From: Girardia tigrina
Taxonomy: Eukaryota > Platyhelminthes > Tricladida > Dugesiidae
Length of the DNA stretch: 64,000 nt
Direction of reading: 5' to 3'
NCBI GenBank assembly: GCA_001938485.1
Contig: MQRK01224520.1
Span: 19,783-83,782, forward strand
Shown: positions 57,299 to 64,000 of the stretch, one piece after another
How positions within the stretch are numbered: position 1 is the stretch's first letter
Layout of the letters: the number at the start of each line of letters is the position of its first letter
The notes under the pieces: generated by a model
Database searches by the model: none
What the model was told of the DNA's origin: nothing
The model's input: the letters and a program-made list of their open reading frames with translations, nothing else
Made by a program: the position numbers and the translations under genes

Positions 57299-57809
57299 TG
57301 TGAGGGATAAATTGTGAATGTTGTAAGTTTGTTGTTTTTATGCTGTTTAGATTTGTGACTCTCCTACTCAGATGGGATTGATATGTTATTTGATTAATTA
57401 TTTGAATCTAATGAAATTAATTTAATGATATTAAATTAAAGTACTAATTAATTAAAGTTTGATAATTATGAATTTTAATAATATATTCAGTAAACGATTT
57501 TAACTTATTAAATTTAATATTTTTAAAAATTAATGTTTATTTTAAAAATTACATAATGTATTTTTATCCAATAAAAATTAGGAGAAATTAAAATGTAATA
57601 TTAATATTTCCCCATTCATAAATTTTTTCATATTTAAATATTTAATCAAAAACTATATTAATCAAAGAATGATGACTACTGAAAATTGTTGTGAAGAATC
57701 TGTTTGTGTTGTAAATAAATGTTTGCATTCAAATTGTGATGTTGTTAATAGTTGTATTGGATTAAAAAAATTTGATTTATTGTCAGAAGTTAAAATCGAA
57801 TTTTTGTGA
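57299..57809 (+). mobile_element. LTR-retroelement 5' end with gag-like start (fossil)
   Basis: Plus-strand copy: TGTGAGGGATAAATTGTGAA at 57299, the GTGACTCTCCTACTCAGATG core, an AT-rich leader and a 46-codon Cys-containing frame from 57669 (TENCCEESVCVVNKCLHSNC) to 57809. It mirrors the block at 1-152 and copy B at 1940-2379. Interior domains are not found downstream. Only the 5' end is preserved. Confidence 0.6.
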
Positions 57810-59570
57810 TAACTGCTTCCTTTAAAAATTTTGAAAACATTTAAAAATAAAGCAACTGGTATTTTCTCAGATGGAAGCCGAAGCGTATCCTTGCATTAAA
57901 AACTCGCACTCTTGAATCTGAACCCATGTTAGAGGATTTTGTATTTGTCAAATGGTTTATACTCGATACAGAGTCTATGATTCACTACCCTTTGAACTCA
58001 TACTGAGGATTATTTGTAATTCACAGTTATCCATCACAGTCAATTATTCTTTTGATTTTAACAAAATTATGAAAACATCTATTGATTGAAGTTGATTAAA
58101 ATCGCTTTCATATTTATTCGAAATATTTATTCTGTTTATTTCAAACAAACATCATTTGCATTTTTAAGTTAAATAAGAGCCGTGATTTAAACGAAATCAA
58201 ATCTTAGTTAATATCAGAAAATATAAATCAAATCGGTGGTCATTCATAATATAACACCAAGCTCCTTAATATAAATGTTTTCTTTAATTTTTAAATAAAA
58301 AGCTGATCTTGTATATGCAAAACTAATAAGGCTACAATCATAAGATTTTAAGCACAAACAATAAAATCATAAATACTGAAAATGAAAAGAAGACAAACCG
58401 GATTATGGACATCACAGCAAACAGAGAATTATGATTCCCCTATAAACATTATCAGAAAATTCAATAAAAGAAAAGTACAAAGAATCAAGGAACATCATCA
58501 CAAATTCAATCGCTGACGTAGTAACAAGCCTACTGAATAACTTTAAATAATAAATATTTTTCAAAACATTGTTGAATGTTTTTTATAGAATTACAATTAA
58601 TAGAGATTTTAAAAAATTTATACGTCAGTGAAGAACCAGTGAAGTTAATTAAAGTGAAATGAATTGTCGGTCTATCCTAACAATGAGGTAAATTAAATAG
58701 CAATCGTAGTTCTCGATCACGGTTCTCGTGTGTAAGAAATCAAAAAGGCGAACTAGCCTACTACAAAATTTATTAACATAAAATAATTTGTTTGAAAATT
58801 AAATCATTTGCTGCTCTTTCCTTCGTCTGGTATTCTTCCGCATTTTTGAATTTGCCATTTTTCTTTATTTATTCTTTAAACAAAAAATCGCGTTTTCGTT
58901 TTTTTGATTAAATAATAATTTATTTTTTATTGATTCAAATTGTGCTTCTTTAATTTTTCTAAAAGAATTTTTGTCAAACTAATTAAGACATTTCTGAGTG
59001 AGTCTTTTTTATAGGAAAATGTGCTTCGAAAAAATTTGTTGATTAATAATTATTTTAAAATAAAATAGTAACAAAAATTGAATGTTATTTACATTACTGA
59101 AATTTGTAAAATTTGAATGGATTGATTATTCAAGGAAGATCGAAGCGCCACAGCAATTTATTCAGATTATTGTATTAAAAATGTTTAGCTTCTTATTCTT
59201 ACAATAGAAAAGATTTTTCTAATTAAGAAATATTTAATTTAGTAATCGCTCTTTAAAATGAACATTAAACTATATTATTAATCGTTCTCAAAATTGAACT
59301 CTATTGTGCATTCTTGGTGCTCTACAATTTAGGGAGCGTTAAATTTGGGGGAATTCAAATTTTATTTAAAACAAACAACATTTTTTGTGTGATCCAGAAA
59401 TTTTTTTTTCTTAATTTAATGTCGTAATCGATGCTTAGTATCGTTTTGTTTTGTAAATAAAAATTTGAATTTGAAAAAAGCGAACAAGAAATATTTCTTT
59501 AATGGAGTTTTTTTCCTTTTTACTTAGTTTATTTTCTTTCAAATGAAGATTTGTAATTTAAGTTTGGCGA
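57810..59570. other. AT-rich stretch, nothing recognised
   Basis: No supported gene or repeat. Long A/T tracts at 58860-59000 and 59380-59500. Confidence 0.4.
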
Positions 59571-59574
59571 AAAT

Positions 59575-59792
59575 GAGAGACAAAAAGTTTTGGAAATTGA
59601 ATGGTTGAATCTAGATAAGTTTGAAAATGATCTAGTGATGGTCAAAAAAACATGGCGAAACACTGAGTGAGAGTTTTGTTCAAACTTCGCATGATGTTAA
59701 AACTGAGGTGTTAAATAAACGAAATGGTCGTGAAGTTGAAGACTTGAAAAATTCATCGATTAGTGAATCGATGCCGAATGAAGCATTTAAAT
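59575..59792 (+). other. Coding-like segment, unidentified
   Basis: One frame reads RQKVLEIEWLNLDKFENDLV, MVKKTWRNTE, one stop, then TSHDVKTEVLNKRNGREVED and ends at TAG near 59792. It is hydrophilic, with balanced use of charged residues, unlike random AT-rich translation. It may be an old retroelement or host fragment; no family is recognised. Confidence 0.25.
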
Positions 59793-59794
59793 AG

Positions 59795-60158
59795 TTATAG
59801 ATCATGTTTTTGAATCTGAGCGTTAAATTGAGGAATTTGTTGGCGAATGCAGCCACCTTTCATGAAAAAGCTCGGTATTTCTGTCCCAATCACACTTTGG
59901 CAAAAAATTTGCATGAAGGCTACTGACATTCCCAATTGAATTATCTCCCCCATGGTGGATTGAACACTTTGCCTCGTGACAAATTTCCTGAGCTCCTTTC
60001 TTAACACCTTCATAGTGGCTATTAAAAATTACCTCTGTGACTTTTTTCATGTGGGTATTCACGTTTACGTGAAGAAACCTCAAACAATTATCAAATTCAA
60101 GAATGGAAGAAGATATATTATTATTTATAATAGATCCAATGATTACCTGCAGAAACAA
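59795..60158 (-). other. Candidate host exon region, possibly N-terminal exon of the PINK1-like gene
   Basis: A less AT-rich island (about 40-45% G+C at 59830-60010) open in two minus-strand frames. Frame 1, from ATG 60013, gives MKVLRKELRKFVTRQSVQST, then a hydrophobic stretch (GMSVAFMQIFCQSVIG) and GGCIRQQIPQF. This is a basic leader plus membrane-like segment followed by a CxxxI pattern, the layout of PINK1 N-termini. Frame 2 gives EICHEAKCSIHHGGDNSIGN and DWDRNTELFHERWLHSP. A separate segment above it has an acceptor (GTTTCTGCAG) and a donor (ACAGAG|GTAATT at about 60032). Strand and order fit a 5' exon of the kinase gene, but there is no decisive motif. Confidence 0.25.
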
Positions 60159-60159
60159 T

Positions 60160-60490
60160 TATAATGGAACAATCTGTGATATTTTGGTTTTTGTAATTTT
60201 ATGTTAAAAAAATATATTGAAAGAACTCAGAAAAAAATTATGGAAAATTTATTATCGTTGTAAAAATTATTATTATGGAAATTAACAAAATTGTATCGGT
60301 TTAAATAATCAGCATTGTGAGTTTTGTTTAAATAATCATAAAATAATTCGAAATTGAAAACCGTCTTTTTGATAAATTTTGAAGTTACTTCGATTTGAAA
60401 TTTAGTGCCGTGAATTTTTTTTCTCGTCAATCAAATTGAATTCTCCGGCTTCATTTCGTTTCGATTTGACTTACATCGAGAATAATCGAT
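60160..60490 (+). repeat. Interspersed non-coding repeat, copy 2
   Basis: Sister of 16150-16610, same orientation: GGAACAATCTGTGATATTTT at the left, then matching blocks ending CTTCATTTCGTTTCGATTTG. Shorter than copy 1 by internal deletions. Confidence 0.6.
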
Positions 60491-61555
60491 CGATTTTTTT
60501 ATATATAATATATATATACATATAGTGGTATGTAAAAGTCTGAATACACTTTCCTTTTTAAGCAACTCAAACAAAACGTCTTAAATAATTAACAAAAGTA
60601 TACATCATAAATCAAAAACGTAAAAAGCATATGCATTATAACAACTGTAACATCATTTAATATTTAATATATTGAAACTAGTTTGATGACACTGATAATT
60701 CCATAGTAGATAATGTCCTCTTTATCTATTTTGATCATTTGAAATCTCAACAGAAAAATATGATTTTCATACACCAACATCCTACAAAAAATTGAAATAC
60801 AGGAGTGGGCGCTAAATCCATTTACTTATGTTTGTACAGGTGACACTTCTCTTGTAATTTAAAAAGACCTAATTTCTGTAAAAAATCGGATTTTTAGTTT
60901 TAAAAAGAAATTCCTGAATGATAGCCGAATCTGAAGTATGAATTAAATTTTATTTCATTTCCTTTCCATAATTTTACACAGATGAATACAATTTTAGTTT
61001 ATCAAACATTGTTCAGCATCATTAAAATTTACGTAATAGATTTTAAATTTAATAAATTTGTATATTAATACAATATATATTTTGGATATTATACAATTGA
61101 ATAATCTTTAAATGGCAGTGGTAATTCAAATTTAATTGAATTTTAATTTAATTTAATCTAAATTTCTTTGAAATAAAATTAAAAGATTTTAATTTTTAGG
61201 AATAAAATGTTTTTTAATTTCAAAAAATAATGTTTAATATAAGATTAAATTAAGATCGAATTAAATATTATTTTAAAATTTCAGTTTTAGAAATAATAAT
61301 TAGGTAAATATCGGCGAATATATTATTAAAAGTTTAAAATTTGTTGGTAATAAAAATTATTAATTGTGCTATTCATGACTGACAATATTGACCTAACTAA
61401 CAGTGTGAAAGCCACTTTTGATAATATAATTACAACTATTAATGTTGAAGAAATATTTAAGAAAATCGAACGACGTGTTGTTTTAACAAAATTGCATAAA
61501 TAACAATAATTGTACAAATAATATATCTATAACATTAAGATTTAATTACAATTTA
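60491..61555. other. AT-rich stretch, nothing firm
   Basis: A short frame at 61376 (MTDNIDLTNSVKATFDNIIT) after an AT-rich leader recalls the gag-like starts elsewhere, but has no other support. Confidence 0.3.
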
Positions 61556-61559
61556 TTTG

Positions 61560-62270
61560 TAAAGAAAATGAAGAACAAACACCATTTAAAAAGTTTTTTA
61601 TTTGTCAAAACATGTTTCGCCATTACGGCATCATCAGTTGTGAAGTAATTTCAAATTACAAGTCATTTATATGGCACATTGACTATTACGCAATTATTAA
61701 TTTTATTAATTAATATTAAAAGATTTTAATATGATTGGATAATTCACTTTGAACATTTAAGCATGGTTTTAAATGCTTTATTAATAATTCCTTAGTGACT
61801 ATCCTCTCATGATGTGTCAAAATTTTTCTTCAAAACTGTAAATTCAGTTTCATAGTTAACTTTATCTCTATTTCTGCATTTTTAAATGTGATCTAGAATC
61901 GAACTATTCCTACTCAATTGGGAACTATTCAGCTATTCTAGTGTGCAGATGACGATTTGTTTCTCCAATGTAAAAGGATTCACGTTTGTGACATTTAAAC
62001 TGATATACTAGATTAGCTTGGTCACCCGATGGAGATTTTGATTTATTTGAGAAATATTTCGATAGTTTATTAGTTATAGAGATCACCCGCAAATTAAAAC
62101 CCGAAGGAACCTTTTTCATTAGGCCTTTCCTCAAATCAGACGCACCTTCAGAAAATGGTAATTTTAAATTTATTGTTTTTATTAAATTACTATTATCATT
62201 ATTTATAATGTTTTCATTTTTATTATTAGATTTTTCACGAATTGAGTCAATTGTAATTTTTATCAAATTA
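61560..62270 (-). mobile_element. Penelope-like element, GIY-YIG endonuclease end
   Basis: The minus-strand frame from about 62266 encodes KVPSGFNLRVISITNKLSKY, then NLVYQFKCHKRESFYIGETN and RHLHTRIAE, the GIY-YIG endonuclease signature of Penelope-like retroelements (VYKFKC..C...YIGETxRxLxxRIxEH). Coding-like sequence goes on with SSILDHI and VNYETEFTVLKKNF to about 61800. The 3' part carries a hammerhead-like core at 61614-61637. The reverse transcriptase that normally precedes the endonuclease is absent, so the copy is 5'-truncated and not intact. Confidence 0.75.
61614..61637 (-). ncRNA. Hammerhead ribozyme-like core in the Penelope-like 3' end
   Basis: On the minus strand CTGATGA is followed by a short hairpin (TGCC GTAA TGGC) and GAAAC. 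CUGAUGA and GAAA bracketing stem II are the invariant core of hammerhead ribozymes, which Penelope-like elements are known to carry in their terminal repeats. Stems I and III and the cleavage site could not be drawn with confidence, so activity is not claimed. Confidence 0.55.
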
Positions 62271-62298
62271 TTTAAATAATTTTTATTGTACCTGTAAA

Positions 62299-62390
62299 AA
62301 TCAGTTTGTCGCTAGAGCAGAAGTTGTGCTAAAAATGATAAAAAAATTAATAAATATCCGACAAACTGATCTTCACTATAAATAGAGGGA
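62299..62390 (+). promoter_or_regulatory. Inverted repeat AATCAGTTTGTCG / CGACAAACTGATC with adjacent TATA box
   Basis: A 12-base inverted repeat (62299-62311 and 62359-62371) encloses 47 bases and is followed six bases on by CTATAAATAGAGGG (62376-62389), a good TATA-box match on the plus strand. No gene is recognised downstream. It may be an element's promoter or a chance arrangement. Confidence 0.3.
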
Positions 62391-63540
62391 TCAAAGCAAA
62401 ACAACGTGTTTTTTTCAAAGTTAATATTTTAACTAAAACCAATACAAATGATTCCGTAACTTATAACACTCACTCAAAAAAATAGCAAACAAATAACTGT
62501 GATAAATAAACGTCACCTCGTGGACAGTCGATTTGAACAATTAAATTAAATAGTCGTTTGATAGAAAATTACGAGATTTCTTTTTTTCGGTGAATGAACT
62601 CTGATAATGGACAAATAAACTCCTTTGAGATAATATTGTACGTCAGATTATTATGGTTATTAGCCAAAAATTATTAGAGATTAATTATTGTCGTTGGCCA
62701 AATATGAATTTAAAATTTACGATCGATGATATTGATCGCAATTCTAAATTCATATTTCTGGCTTTAATGCGAAATAATTATAATAATTTCTTTTCTCTTG
62801 TATTATTCTTTTCTTAAGAATTCTTTCTTTCTTGTTTTATTCTTTTCTTGTAAATTCTTTTTTTTCTTATTGACAAAAAATGCAAATCATAAACCAAAAT
62901 ATAAATAAAAAAATAAAATAATAACACATCGTAAATATTAGTACAGAGAAACATAAAAATGTACTATAGATTAATACGACGTACACAAACCAAAAAAAAT
63001 CGGACACAGATCACGCCCACCACAAAAAATGGTATCTTGTGAGATATCACAAGTCCCCTCTAGGAGTACGGAGTCTGTTGTAGGTTTTTTTATATGTATC
63101 ACACTATTTTAACATTTCTGAAATTGTAAGTTTTGTGTCGATTTTTAACCCTTCCCCTAATGAAAAATATCGTTCTCGATATTTAAACTAGAATGCAAGA
63201 CATTTGAGGGATCTAGTGGGATACCAATAAAGAAAAATGATAATTTGCCAATGATTTTAAATAAGGATAATAATAATAGTAATAAGCATAATAATAATTA
63301 TATAAAGAGAATACTATTTACAAAGATATAGTACTCAAAGAGGATTATTTTTCGAAAAGACAATTATTCAACTCTCTAAAAGTTCTAAGCTATAAGAATC
63401 GTAATATTGATAGTAATAATGGATACTAAAATCGATAAAGGTGAAAAAATAAAAAGACACAGAAACGCAGAAAAAGATTTAAAATATTTTTAGAATGTAA
63501 TATTCAATTTTTTGTAATATTCATGATAATATTTACTTTA
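62391..63540. other. AT-rich stretch, nothing recognised
   Basis: Includes a TTCTTTTC-type pyrimidine tract at 62790-62870 and ATAATAATAAT runs near 63265-63300. Confidence 0.4.
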
Positions 63541-63543
63541 CTA

Positions 63544-63600
63544 CAGTGAGGAATATTTCTGAATGGTGCTAATCGTGTGTTGCTTGATAATCAGCTTTAA
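63544..63600 (+). repeat. Weak, short copy of the TGTGAGGAATATT block
   Basis: CAGTGAGGAATATTTCTGAAT resembles the first 20 bases of the LTR family (split: CAGTGAGGAATATT, CTGAAT), but the CTCCCACCCAGATGG core is not found after it. Confidence 0.3.
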
Positions 63601-63749
63601 TATAAAAATATTTTTACAAATATAAAAAATATTAGTTATTTTAAAATAACTTTAACGTAACTCAAAAAAAATTATTCCAAGTAAAATAAATTCTCTCGTT
63701 ATTAATTATTTACGAGAATATCAGATTAATCAAAAATAAATAACGATAT

Positions 63750-63815
63750 CAGAAACTCCGCTTCGCTCTCGGAGATGGGCCTTTGTCAGCGCACCCCGAG
63801 TCCCCCCGATGTGGA
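63750..63815. other. Small GC-rich patch
   Basis: CTCCGCTTCGCTCTCGGAG forms an inverted repeat (CTCCG..CGGAG), followed by GCGCACCCCGAGTCCCCCCG. Isolated in AT-rich DNA; no match recognised. Confidence 0.35.
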
Positions 63816-64000
63816 TTTTAATATAAAAGGAATTTATTTTTGAGGAATATTGTCATTTAATTTTCTAATAAATGTAAGTTTCGATTTTATATATATTTTT
63901 TTAATATTTTAATTTTATATATTTATACTGTTTAAAAAAATTCTAAATAATAATAATTAGCAATAAATAAAAATTTTAAAATAGTAATAATACTCATAAG

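Noticed and set aside
1-64000. CRISPR arrays, bacterial operons, rRNA genes
   Set aside because: No regularly spaced identical repeats with unique spacers, no ribosome-binding sites or dense gene packing, and no rRNA landmarks were found.

Overview
The window is about three-quarters A+T, has long introns and is full of decayed transposons, with no bacterial operons, ribosome sites, rRNA or CRISPR. It looks like invertebrate animal nuclear DNA. The only host gene seen as a run of spliced exons is a kinase of the PINK1 type, which is found in animals; its sequence is very divergent and its introns are huge. A fast-evolving, AT-rich invertebrate (for example a parasitic lineage such as a myxozoan) would fit, but the species cannot be named from this sequence.

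Host genes. Four minus-strand exons (44414-44621, 40690-40844, 22370-22632, 19920-20234) join with matching phases and GT/AG borders. They give the kinase core and C-terminus of a PINK1-like protein, and the 18 kb middle intron is packed with transposons. The ATP-loop/lysine exon and N-terminal exons were not found; 59795-60158 (minus) is a speculative N-terminal candidate. Broken host copies are a WDR46/UTP7 fragment (10338-10680), a histone H2B fragment that keeps its 3' stem-loop (13565-13770) and an importin-7-like fragment (17365-17960). Possible unassigned exons lie at 45181-45415 and 54360-54621.

Mobile elements, left to right: a C2H2 zinc-finger ORF relic (446-1074, second copy 22900-23420); hAT (1197-1800); Transib, the RAG1-related family (2395-4190); MULE-1 (9565-10289) with an iterated array at 9158-9296; a LINE-like tail (18496-18882); a Ty3 fossil (20290-21140) inside a PINK1 intron; a Tc1-like element split by a TTAA-flanked piggyBac (23960-28164, piggyBac 24149-26846); MULE-2 (30550-31800) with its own array; a Ty3 gag-protease fossil (33060-34230); an unclassified transposase family with a CHHH motif (34700-37120 and 51430-51975); a piggyBac-like end (41288-41780); MULE-3 (46940-48600); mariner (49180-49922); Tigger/pogo (52050-53690); a TA-flanked Tc/mariner element with long inverted repeats (54930-56657); and a Penelope-like end with a hammerhead-like core (61560-62270). 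One LTR-retroelement family, beginning TGTGAGG, recurs about eight times in both orientations, twice as close inverted pairs, one of them astride a 50-N gap.

The rest is AT-rich sequence with microsatellites. A few small GC-rich patches stand out strongly, above all 46375-46735. The window is best read as one PINK1-type locus inflated by many layers of nested insertions.
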